The position numbers and the translations under genes were made by a program. The notes below the pieces were generated by a model. The model had not been told where the DNA came from. It did not search any database and was given only the letters and a program-made list of their open reading frames with translations. A DNA stretch of 6,716 bases. Origin: an uncultured Clostridia bacterium. GTDB lineage: Bacteria > Bacillota > Clostridia > Oscillospirales > Oscillospiraceae. The stretch spans positions 1-6,716 of the forward strand of contig CANDEH010000115.1 in the NCBI GenBank assembly GCA_947383645.1. Reading direction: 5' to 3'. Position 1 is the stretch's first letter. Each line of letters opens with the position of its first letter. Of this stretch, positions 1-5,454 are shown piece by piece.

Positions 1-370
1 TTTAGCCTTGCTATAAACCGCCGCTGCCGCTCTGCCTGCCTCGCTTCGACTTGCCCCCGAAACTTGCAGGGGCCATCGTTGGCCCAGTGCCGAGAAGGCC
101 GCCGGGCCTGGCGGGGCGTATGCTGAGCCCGCACTTTCCACCGCACCTCTTTAGAACTGTAAGCCGTCAGCGCCTAACCCCGCACCTGCATCAATACTAT
201 CGGCACCGCCCTTTCACACTCCCCCGTCTACCCGACAGGGTAGTCCGTAGCGGACGGGGCCAGAACGCAAGTCCTTTCAATGCCCGGCGATGCCCTACCG
301 CATCCTCGTCAATACCCACCCACGTCTCCCCCGCAGAAGGTCGTGCCAACCACCGACCGTAAAAACGGGG
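1..370. other. Hairpin-rich noncoding block; candidate structured RNA or interspersed repeat
   Basis: I see no credible gene here, but many closely packed short helices. They are GGGCC/GGCCC (70-74/81-85), AGGCC/GGCCT (96-100/105-109), GATGC/GCATC (289-293/300-304) and CCGT/ACGG with an AAAA loop (357-360/365-368). The most striking is a compact three-way junction at 222-259: an outer CCCCG/CGGGG helix (222-226/255-259) enclosing CTACCC-GACA-GGGTAG (228-243) and TCCG-TAG-CGGA (244-254), with one unpaired junction base. A 103-codon open frame across the block is rich in R, P, H and S, has no good ribosome site, and is probably incidental. The block runs off the left edge, so its true start is unknown. 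Strand cannot be fixed; adenine-rich loops slightly favour plus. I could not match it to a known RNA class. Confidence 0.4.
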
Positions 371-372
371 TT

Positions 373-445
373 CTTAGGGGGACCGCGGGTAAGGGCTGTG
401 TCCCGCCGCAGGCGGGGCTAAAGCCCGCCGAGCGGTCCCCCTAAG
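373..445. repeat. Long nested palindrome (hairpin)
   Basis: A perfect 14-bp outer arm, CTTAGGGGGACCGC (373-386) with its complement at 432-445, encloses GGGCT/AGCCC (393-397/422-426) and an inner CCCGCC-GCA-GGCGGG hairpin (402-416). In all, 25 paired positions lie within 73 bases. CGCGCTTTT follows on the plus side, so it could act as a weak terminator for anything transcribed rightward through 1-370. It could equally be an interspersed palindromic element, because a second palindrome follows 10 bases later. Confidence 0.6.
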
Positions 446-455
446 CGCGCTTTTG

Positions 456-530
456 GTTACTTTTCCCGCGTGGGAAAAGTAACTCGCCCCGGGGGGCGAA
501 ACCCCCTCCCCCCGCTGCGGGGGCCGCAGC
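456..530. repeat. Cluster of short GC-rich palindromes
   Basis: A perfect 12-bp inverted repeat, GTTACTTTTCCC (456-467) and its complement (472-483), has a GCGT loop. It is followed by CGCCCC/GGGGCG (485-490/493-498) and GCTGCGG/CCGCAGC (514-520/524-530). Together with the larger hairpin at 373-445 this forms a tandem palindrome array downstream of pta, before its terminator. Arrays of this kind are typical of repetitive extragenic palindromes; whether this one is repeated elsewhere cannot be seen from the window. Confidence 0.5.
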
Positions 531-546
531 AATCACCCCCCACCAC

Positions 547-579
547 AAAAAGCGGAGGGCGGCGCTGCCGCGCCGCCCC
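547..579 (-). terminator. Intrinsic terminator of pta
   Basis: Read on the minus strand, the pta stop is followed after about 20 bases by a perfect 9-bp GC stem (570-578 pairing with 557-565, four-base loop 566-569), then CTCCG and a run of five T (551-547). Stem strength, T-run and position just after the stop codon make this a convincing rho-independent terminator. On the plus strand the stem is followed by CCTTTT, so it may also stop rightward transcription. Confidence 0.75.
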
Positions 580-598
580 TTTTAAGAAAAACAACCTC

Positions 599-1612
599 TC
601 ACGCCATACCAGCGGTAATAATCGCCATCTTATAGACCTCCTCCGCATTGCAGCCGCGGCTGAGATCATTGATCGGCGCGTTCAGCCCCTGGAGGATGGG
701 GCCGTAGGCCTCATACCCCCCCAGCCGCTGGGCGATCTTGTAGCCGATATTCCCCGCCTCGATGCAGGGGAATATGAAGGTGTTGGCATACCCCGCCACC
801 TTGCTGCCGGGGAACTTCAGCTGCCCCACCGTGGGGCTCACCGCTGCGTCGAACTGCATCTCGCCGTCGATGGCGAACTCCGGGGCCAGCTCCTGGGCCG
901 CCTTGGTGGCCGCGGCGCTGAGGGGCACGGTGGCGCCCTTGCCGGATCCCTTGGTGGAGAAGCTCAGCATGGCCACCTTGGGCTCGATGCCGAAGAACTT
1001 GGCGGTCTTGGCGCTCTCCACCGCCACCTCCGCCAGCTTCTGGGCGGCGGACACGGTGACGTTGCCCTCCTTGTCCACGCTGTCCTCGTAGGAGAGGTTG
1101 ATGGCGCAGTCGCCCATGCACAGCTTTCTCAGCGCCTCGTCCCCGGTCTCCCGGGTGAGGATGAAGCAGGAGGACACCAGATGGGCGCCGGGCTTGGTCT
1201 TGATGAGCTGGAGCGCGGGACGGACGGTATCGGCGGTGGAGTAGGTGGCGCCGCCCAGAAGGGCGTCGGCCTTGCCCATCTTCACCAGCATGGTGCCGAA
1301 GTAGTTCCCTTTCTGGAGATTGGCGCGGCAGTCCTCGGGGCTCATCTTGCCCTTGCGCAGCTCCACCATCTTCTCCACCATCTCGTCCATGCCGGAATAT
1401 GTAGCGGGGTCGATGATCTCCGCACCGGTGATATCAAAGCCGTTCTTCCGGGCGGCGGCCTCCACCTCGTCCACCTTGCCCACCAGGATCACGCCCATCA
1501 GATCCTCCTTGAGAAGCCGGGCGGCGGCCTCCTGGATGCGGGCGTCGGGCCCTTCGGTGAAGACGATGGTGCGGCGGGTGGCCTTCAGGTTGTTGAGCAG
1601 TGCTGTAAACAT
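599..1612 (-). CDS. pta: Phosphate acetyltransferase (phosphotransacetylase)
   Basis: 337 residues, the normal length of the short single-domain Pta found in Firmicutes and Methanosarcina. The cytoplasmic enzyme interconverts acetyl-CoA plus phosphate and acetyl phosphate plus CoA, the step before acetate kinase in ATP-yielding acetate fermentation. Family features seen: N-terminal TIVFTEGPDARIQEAA, the LLGGATYSTADTVRPAL segment near the middle, STKGSGKG, and the C-terminal PINDLSRGCNAEEVY with the active-site Ser318-Arg319. The position matching the proposed catalytic Asp316 of the Methanosarcina enzyme is Glu325 here. I chose ATG 1612 rather than upstream in-frame starts because AGGAGG lies at 1622-1627, nine bases away, and because the preceding 29 codons overlap the promoter and leader. 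Phosphate butyryltransferase is the main alternative, but the motifs favour Pta. No ackA lies beside it; the gene appears monocistronic, with its own promoter and terminator. Confidence 0.93.
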   Translation of the reverse strand: MFTALLNNLKATRRTIVFTEGPDARIQEAAARLLKEDLMGVILVGKVDEVEAAARKNGFDITGAEIIDPATYSGMDEMVEKMVELRKGKMSPEDCRANLQKGNYFGTMLVKMGKADALLGGATYSTADTVRPALQLIKTKPGAHLVSSCFILTRETGDEALRKLCMGDCAINLSYEDSVDKEGNVTVSAAQKLAEVAVESAKTAKFFGIEPKVAMLSFSTKGSGKGATVPLSAAATKAAQELAPEFAIDGEMQFDAAVSPTVGQLKFPGSKVAGYANTFIFPCIEAGNIGYKIAQRLGGYEAYGPILQGLNAPINDLSRGCNAEEVYKMAIITAGMA

Positions 1613-1657
1613 GGCGCATGTCCTCCTTGCCGATTGGCATACTATTATAGTTGGGAT

Positions 1658-1672
1658 TGCTCCGCCTGAGCA
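1658..1672 (-). promoter_or_regulatory. Small hairpin in the pta leader
   Basis: TGCTC (1658-1662) and GAGCA (1668-1672) can form a 5-bp stem with a five-base loop in the untranslated leader of pta, between the promoter and the ribosome site. A TATAAT-like hexamer (1644-1649 on the minus strand) lies between it and the gene but has no matching -35. Any role is speculative. Confidence 0.25.
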
Positions 1673-1687
1673 GGGTCTCATGGGGAT

Positions 1688-1716
1688 AGTATAGCGCACT
1701 TTTCCAAATCCTTCAA
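1688..1716 (-). promoter_or_regulatory. Sigma-A-type promoter of pta
   Basis: On the minus strand, TTGAAG (1716-1711) is separated by exactly 17 bases from TATACT (1693-1688). Transcription would start near 1681, giving a leader of about 70 bases that contains a small hairpin and the AGGAGG ribosome site. The -35 lies only five bases from the palindromic repeat that begins around 1721. Confidence 0.7.
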
Positions 1717-1720
1717 TGAT

Positions 1721-1850
1721 AAATTAGGAATTAGGAGTTAGGAATCAGGAATTTCTGGTGTCCGGCTGTGCCGGACAGATCTTAAATAGAACGGGAGACC
1801 CGCCGCCTGAAAAAATTCCTAATTCCTCATTCCTAACTCCTAATTATATT
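1721..1850. repeat. Palindromic MITE-like repeat with TTAGGA units
   Basis: The arms 1729-1753 and 1821-1845 are inverted copies, matching at 24 of 25 positions. Each arm is itself made of short direct repeats of the TTAGGA/TTAGGAATT type. The interior contains a perfect 7-bp hairpin, TGTCCGG/CCGGACA (1759-1765/1771-1777). The arms are AT-rich in a GC-rich genome. The element sits between two divergent promoters and carries no gene. Similar TTAGGAATTAGGA-type palindromes are, as I recall, scattered in Clostridia genomes; I cannot verify copy number here, and no target-site duplication is obvious. Confidence 0.65.
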
Positions 1851-1873
1851 ATGTATACCACCACATCTTGGGG

Positions 1874-1902
1874 TTGACGTTTTCTGGGAAAGCGTGTACA
1901 AT
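1874..1902 (+). promoter_or_regulatory. Sigma-A-type promoter of the M23 peptidase gene
   Basis: TTGACG (1874-1879), a 17-base spacer and TACAAT (1897-1902) form a near-consensus promoter, with a predicted start near 1909. The leader would be about 87 bases and includes a WalR-type operator at its very start and two hairpins. A second TTGACA at 1936-1941 has no acceptable -10 at the right distance. Confidence 0.7.
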
Positions 1903-1908
1903 AGCATT

Positions 1909-1925
1909 TGTAACCAAATTGTAAC
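1909..1925 (+). promoter_or_regulatory. WalR (YycF) box
   Basis: TGTAAC-CAAAT-TGTAAC is a perfect match to the published WalR recognition pattern TGTWAH-N5-TGTWAH, two half-sites in direct orientation 11 bases apart. WalRK is the essential two-component system controlling peptidoglycan hydrolases in low-GC Firmicutes, and the gene behind this site encodes a LysM-G5-M23 hydrolase, which is the expected kind of target. The site starts at about +1 of the promoter at 1874-1902, a position that would suit repression. If a promoter using TTGACA at 1936 exists, the box would lie about 47-63 bases upstream of the start, suiting activation. Confidence 0.6.
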
Positions 1926-1942
1926 ATAACTCCGGTTGACAG

Positions 1943-1980
1943 GGGGGCGCGCGTCCCCATCCGGCTGCCGGATTTTGTCT
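1943..1980 (+). promoter_or_regulatory. Leader hairpins; possible weak attenuator
   Basis: The leader of the peptidase gene can form a GGGG/CCCC hairpin (about 1943-1957) and then ATCCGG-CTG-CCGGAT (1959-1973) running directly into TTTTGTCT (1973-1980). Stem plus T-rich tail resembles a short intrinsic terminator. The three-base loop and 6-bp stem make it weak, and no obvious antiterminator or short leader peptide is visible. Confidence 0.3.
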
Positions 1981-1995
1981 GCGAGGTTTGTATAA

Positions 1996-3537
1996 ATGAA
2001 GAAAGATCAGAGAGAGAAAGAGACGCGGCGGACGCCCCGCCGCCTCCGCCGAAACACTTTTCCGGAGTCCAACCGGCTCCTGCCCCAGCTGCGCATTCTG
2101 TCCCGGGCCCTGCTGCCCTTCCTGGGGGCCATGGTCTCCCGCTTCTTCTGGTGGATCGGGGACAACTGGACCCGGTTCTACGCCAGGCTGCTCAACCGGC
2201 GGGAGCGGATGCGCCTGCCTGCGGCCATGTTCCTCACCGCCAGCATCCTGATTGCCGCCTCGGCGGTGTTCGTCTCCGTCTTCACCTTCGGCACCACGGT
2301 GACCTACGACGGCACGGAGCTTGGCACCGTGCCCACCGAGGATGTGGCCGTCACCGCCCTCAGCGAGGTGGAGAGCGAGCTCTCCGGCGTCCTGGGGGAC
2401 TCCTTCACGCTGGATATGTCCAAGGTGTCCTACTCCACAGGCATCGTCCCCCGGCGGGAGGTGGTGGACGAGACCGCCATTGAGACCACCCTCAACGACC
2501 AGCTGGACCTGGTGACCTACGGCTACTCCCTCTATGTGGACGGGGAGCTGATCGGGTCCACCCGCAGCCGGGAGGCGCTGGAGGCCCTTCTGGAGCAGGT
2601 GAAGGCCCCCTACCTCAATGAGAACACCCAGTCCATCGACTTCTTAGAGCCGGTGGAGATTGTGGAGGGGTACCTCCCCAACGAGAGCATCTGCAACCTG
2701 GGCGACATCGTGCTGAAGATCAACGAGACCAAGGAGGGCGAGGTCACCCACGTGGTGGAGGCCGGCGAGACCTGGGGCCAGATCGCCCAGGACTACAACA
2801 TCGCCTCCAAGGACCTGGAGGCTCTGAACCCCGGTTTCGACATCAACAAGCTCCAGATCGGCGACGAGCTGACCATCAGCAACGCCGTGCCCTATCTCAC
2901 CATTCAGGTGACCCAGTGGGAGTACTACGAGGCGGAGATCCCCTTCGAGATCGAGTATATCGACGACGCCAGCATGTGGGAGGGCGACACCTCCGTGGTG
3001 AAGAAGGGCGTCTACGGCATTGCGGATACCACCGCCCTTGTGACCTACGTCAACAGCGAGGAGACCAGGCGTGAGATCACCGAGCAGACGGTAATCAGTC
3101 AGCCCGAGGCGGCCGTCTACCGCCGGGGCACCGCGCCGCGTCCCAGCTGGGCCCCCACCGGCTCCTTCCGCTGGCCCACCAACGGCAATATCTCCTCCTA
3201 CTACGGCTGGCGCAGCATCTTCGGCGGCCGCAGCTTCCACGGCGGGCTGGACATCTACAACAGCTACGGTACGGACATCGTGGCTGCGGACGGCGGCATC
3301 GTCAAGACCGCCGGCTGGTCCGGCGCCTACGGGTATCTGGTGGTAATCGACCATCAGAACGGCTATCAGACCTACTACGGCCACAACAGCAAGCTGCTGG
3401 TCAGCGTGGGGCAGAAGGTCCACAAGGGCCAGCACATCGCAGAGATGGGCGCCACCGGCCGGGTCACCGGCACCCATTGCCACTTCGAGGTCCGCTACAA
3501 CGGCGAGCGGCAGAATCCGCTGAACTATCTGCCCTAA
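1996..3537 (+). CDS. Membrane-anchored LysM-G5-M23 peptidoglycan endopeptidase
   Basis: 513 residues. A very basic cytoplasmic N-terminus (1-72) is followed by one hydrophobic segment (about 74-98), giving a type II membrane anchor with the rest outside. A uncharacterised extracellular stretch (100-248) leads to a LysM domain (251-295, HVVEAGETWGQIA and LNPG), which binds glycan chains, then a G5 domain (about 299-378), then an M23 (LytM-type) zinc peptidase (about 390-513). All expected M23 residues are present: His415 and Asp419 in HGGLD, His463 in YGH, and His494/His496 in HCH. It should therefore be an active enzyme that cuts peptide cross-bridges. ATG 1996 is preceded by GAGGT eight bases away. 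The WalR-type box at 1909-1925 points to envelope-stress or growth-rate control. The exact bond cut and any partner are unknown. Confidence 0.92.
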   Translation: MKKDQREKETRRTPRRLRRNTFPESNRLLPQLRILSRALLPFLGAMVSRFFWWIGDNWTRFYARLLNRRERMRLPAAMFLTASILIAASAVFVSVFTFGTTVTYDGTELGTVPTEDVAVTALSEVESELSGVLGDSFTLDMSKVSYSTGIVPRREVVDETAIETTLNDQLDLVTYGYSLYVDGELIGSTRSREALEALLEQVKAPYLNENTQSIDFLEPVEIVEGYLPNESICNLGDIVLKINETKEGEVTHVVEAGETWGQIAQDYNIASKDLEALNPGFDINKLQIGDELTISNAVPYLTIQVTQWEYYEAEIPFEIEYIDDASMWEGDTSVVKKGVYGIADTTALVTYVNSEETRREITEQTVISQPEAAVYRRGTAPRPSWAPTGSFRWPTNGNISSYYGWRSIFGGRSFHGGLDIYNSYGTDIVAADGGIVKTAGWSGAYGYLVVIDHQNGYQTYYGHNSKLLVSVGQKVHKGQHIAEMGATGRVTGTHCHFEVRYNGERQNPLNYLP

Positions 3538-3548
3538 AGAAAAAAAGG

Positions 3549-3564
3549 CCGCCCCGGCGGGCGG
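3549..3564. repeat. Short GC hairpin after the peptidase gene
   Basis: CCGCCC-CGGC-GGGCGG (3549-3564) lies just behind the peptidase stop, preceded by an A-rich run (3538-3546). Rightward there is no T tail, so it is a poor terminator for the peptidase gene. Leftward it would end in Ts, but no minus-strand gene runs into it. Confidence 0.35.
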
Positions 3565-3578
3565 AGAGTTGGAATTCC

Positions 3579-3657
3579 CACAGGAAACTGTACGCACAGC
3601 CACGCCTCTGTCTCCGGCGGAGACGGACCCCCGCGGCTGCGCGTACAGTTTCCTGTG
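3579..3657 (+). repeat. 17-bp perfect inverted repeat forming a long intergenic hairpin
   Basis: CACAGGAAACTGTACGC (3579-3595) has an exact inverted copy at 3641-3657. The stem continues inward with CAGCC/GGCTG (3597-3601/3635-3639), and the tip carries GTCTCC-GGC-GGAGAC (3610-3624). No T tail follows, so it is not a typical terminator. It ends about five bases before the ribosome site of the M20 gene, and may act in RNA processing, message stability or translation. No separate promoter for the M20 gene is evident in this gap. Confidence 0.7.
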
Positions 3658-3677
3658 ATAGAGAAGGGGATATCAAA

Positions 3678-4874
3678 ATGACGATCACACAGCGGCTGGA
3701 GGAGCTGGCCCGGTTCAGCAGCACCGACGCGGACCGGGAGGGGGTCACCCGTCTGCCCTTCACGCCGGCCCAGGAGGAGGCGGCGCGGTGGCTGACGGAG
3801 CAGATGAAGGCCCTGGGTCTATCCGCCCGGACAGACGCCTGCGGCACCGTGGCCGGGTTCCTCCCGGGCCGGCGGGAGGAGGTTTTAATCCTGGGGTCCC
3901 ACTACGACAGCGTCCCCCGGGGCGGGCGATACGACGGCTGCGCCGGCATCCTCACCGCCCTGGAGGCGATCCGGCGGCTGGGGGGTGAGCGGCCCTGGTA
4001 CTCCCTGCTGGTGTTGGCCCTCAACGACGAGGAGGGGGTCCGCTTCACCAAGGGTTTCCTCTCCAGCCGCACGGTCTGCGGCGAGTGGGGGCCGGCAGAG
4101 TGGGCGGAAATCCGGGACCGGGAGACCGGCGAGGGTCTGGCGGAGATGATGGCCGCCTCCCCCTTTCGGGGCGGGGTGATCCGCCTGCCGGAGCGGGCCA
4201 GGGGTTATCTGGAGCTCCACGTGGAGCAGGGCCCCGTCCTGGACCGGCGGGAGCTGTCCGCCGCCGTGGTGGACCGGATTGTGGGACTGTACTACGGCTG
4301 CTACCGGCTGCTGGGGTGTCAGAACCACGCGGGCACGACGCCCATGGACAGCCGGATGGACCCCATGCCCGTCTTTGGGGAGATCGCCGCCCGTCTGCCC
4401 GGTCTGGCCAGGGAGATAGGGGACTGCGCAGCCACCATCGGCTGGGTGGAGGCGGACCCCAACGCCCCCAACGTGATCCCCGGCAGCGTGCGCTTCAGCG
4501 TGGACCTGCGCAGCGCCGACGGGGCGGTGCTGGAGCGGCTGCACCGTCGGACGGAGGAGCTGATTTGGGAGGCCGCCGCCCGGGCCGGGGTTCCGGCGGA
4601 GCGCCAGGGGGAGCGGTACACGCCGCCGGTGGCCATGGACACGGTCATGATGGCACATCTGGAGCGGTGCATGGCGCAGGCGGGCCTGCCGGTCTTCCAC
4701 ATGGACAGCGGCGCCGGCCACGACGCCCAGGTTTTCGCCCGGAATCTGCCCACAGCCATGCTCTTCGTCCCCAGTCGGGGCGGGCTGAGCCATAATAAGG
4801 AGGAGTTCACCCGGGAGGAGGACCTGCAGCGGGGCTGCGACATCCTCCATTGTTTTATCCGGGAGGCGTTTTGA
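3678..4874 (+). CDS. M20-family Zn amidohydrolase (allantoate amidohydrolase / N-carbamoyl-L-amino-acid hydrolase type)
   Basis: 398 residues, normal for the hydantoinase/carbamoylase branch of M20. These cytosolic enzymes release ammonia and CO2 from ureido groups, for example in allantoate, N-carbamoyl amino acids or 3-ureidopropionate. The two-zinc ligand set is complete: His75 (GSHYDS), Asp86 (GGRYDG), Glu119 next to the catalytic base Glu118 (DEEGVRF), His181 (ELHVEQGP) and His372 (GLSHN). The dimerisation/substrate segments NHAGTTPM (216-223), PNAPNVIPG (261-269) and SGAGHDAQ (344-351) are also present. I chose ATG 3678 because AAGGGG sits eight bases upstream; a longer in-frame reading back to 3477 would overlap the peptidase gene and cross the hairpin. 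The substrate cannot be decided from sequence alone: no allantoinase, hydantoinase or purine-catabolism gene is adjacent. A strong terminator follows immediately. Confidence 0.9.
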   Translation: MTITQRLEELARFSSTDADREGVTRLPFTPAQEEAARWLTEQMKALGLSARTDACGTVAGFLPGRREEVLILGSHYDSVPRGGRYDGCAGILTALEAIRRLGGERPWYSLLVLALNDEEGVRFTKGFLSSRTVCGEWGPAEWAEIRDRETGEGLAEMMAASPFRGGVIRLPERARGYLELHVEQGPVLDRRELSAAVVDRIVGLYYGCYRLLGCQNHAGTTPMDSRMDPMPVFGEIAARLPGLAREIGDCAATIGWVEADPNAPNVIPGSVRFSVDLRSADGAVLERLHRRTEELIWEAAARAGVPAERQGERYTPPVAMDTVMMAHLERCMAQAGLPVFHMDSGAGHDAQVFARNLPTAMLFVPSRGGLSHNKEEFTREEDLQRGCDILHCFIREAF

Positions 4875-4877
4875 AGC

Positions 4878-4928
4878 AGGCAGCCCTGTCCAAGCGGATG
4901 GTTCCGCCGGACAGGGCTGCCTTATTTG
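4878..4928 (+). terminator. Intrinsic terminator of the M20 hydrolase gene
   Basis: AGGCAGCCCTGTCC (4878-4891) pairs perfectly with 4909-4922 (14 bp), with a small inner stem GCGG/CCGC (4894-4897/4904-4907). TTATTT (4922-4927) overlaps the foot of the stem as a short T-rich tail. It starts four bases after the stop codon, so it should end the peptidase/M20 transcription unit. Confidence 0.8.
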
Positions 4929-5086
4929 GGGGATGGGGCGTCAAAATCCGGGGTAACGGGGAGGGCCCGGAGACCGCGGAGGCGCGGCGGGACGCGGGTG
5001 GCAGCCTGGCGCTGTCCAGGCACCGCCGGATGCCGGGGGATATCTCACTTGACAAAGCCGGACATGCTGTAAAGGGGACGGTCATT

Positions 5087-5374
5087 ATGTCGATGGATGC
5101 CACATTGCAGGTTCGCATGGACGGCGGGTTCAAGGCCAGTGTGGAGGAGCTATACCGGAGCCCGGGGACCTCCTTTGCCGGGGCGGTCCGCATCTTTGTC
5201 CAGCAGCGCCTTTTGGCCGGGGGGATGCCCTTTCGCCCCACCCTCCGCACCCGGGAGTATATGACAGCGGAGGAGCTCGACGGCAGGCTCTCCCGGGCGG
5301 AGGCGAATGTGTGGGCCGTATGCTCCCAGGAGGCGCTGGATGAGAGAGTGCGGGAGAAACCTGGAACTGGATAA
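5087..5374 (+). CDS. RelB/DinJ-family antitoxin, apparently without a toxin
   Basis: 95 residues. The N-terminal half has the ribbon-helix-helix layout of RelB/DinJ antitoxins: a beta strand (ATLQVRMD, 5-12), helix one (13-25), a turn at PGTS and helix two (about 30-43), ending in the GGMPF motif (45-49) that typically closes the fold. Such proteins bind the operator of their own operon as dimers and wrap a RelE/YafQ-type ribonuclease with the C-terminal half. Start ATG 5087 is supported by AAAGGGGA (5071-5078) about nine bases upstream; an in-frame ATG at 5093 is too far from it. The C-terminal half (50-95) is not one I recognise. No RelE/YafQ-like toxin follows within the next 530 bases: only a 37-codon frame and a hairpin-rich low-GC stretch. 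It may be a decayed toxin-antitoxin locus or a solitary regulator. Confidence 0.65.
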   Translation: MSMDATLQVRMDGGFKASVEELYRSPGTSFAGAVRIFVQQRLLAGGMPFRPTLRTREYMTAEELDGRLSRAEANVWAVCSQEALDERVREKPGTG

Positions 5375-5453
5375 AGTGCTGCGCAGGGTCCATATTCTGG
5401 CCGTCTGCACAAAGAGCTGCGACCTGTCCGTCCATTTGGAGGAGCGTACATAG
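5340..5453 (+). CDS. Small overlapping ORF (37 aa), possible gene remnant
   Basis: An ATG at 5340 has a near-ideal AGGAGG (5328-5333) six bases upstream and opens a 37-codon frame that overlaps the last 35 bases of the antitoxin gene in another frame. An overlapping start is where the toxin of a RelB-type operon often begins. The product starts MRECGRNLELDKVLRRV and has three cysteines; it does not resemble RelE, YafQ or any family I know. It stops just where the low-GC block begins, which would fit truncation. It may equally be a chance frame, because AGGAGG is also ordinary coding sequence of the antitoxin here. Confidence 0.22.
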   Translation: MRECGRNLELDKVLRRVHILAVCTKSCDLSVHLEERT

Positions 5454-5454
5454 G

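Noticed and set aside
130..150. Minus-strand GGAAAGTGCGGGCTC resembles the RNase P RNA motif GAGGAAAGTCCGGGCTC
   Set aside because: Reading on to the window edge, the other expected conserved regions of RNase P RNA do not appear and the spacing does not fit; probably coincidence.
51..362. 103-codon plus-strand open frame
   Set aside because: It has no ribosome site, an R/P/H/S-rich composition typical of chance frames in GC-rich DNA, and it runs straight through the helices of the structured block.
470..1669. 399-codon plus-strand frame antisense to pta
   Set aside because: It is a shadow of pta, with repetitive L/G/H/A composition, no domain and no ribosome site; pta matches its family over the full length.
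1613..1699. N-terminal extension of pta by 29 codons
   Set aside because: It would place coding sequence over the promoter -10 and leader; ATG 1612 has the AGGAGG site and matches the family's N-terminus.
1936..1941. TTGACA as a second promoter for the peptidase gene
   Set aside because: No acceptable -10 hexamer lies 16-18 bases downstream; the sequence there is GC-rich hairpin.
2644..3603. 319-codon minus-strand frame opposite the peptidase gene
   Set aside because: It is a shadow frame opposite the LysM, G5 and M23 domains, with low-complexity V/G/A/L/D composition and no ribosome site.
3477..3677. 67-codon N-terminal extension of the M20 hydrolase
   Set aside because: It would overlap the peptidase gene and cross the 17-bp hairpin; ATG 3678 has a good ribosome site and gives the usual family length.
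5049..5077. TTGACA (5049-5054) as the antitoxin promoter
   Set aside because: The hexamer is perfect, but the sequence 17 bases on is AAGGGG, part of the ribosome site; the only alternative -10 is poor (TAAAGG at 15 bases).
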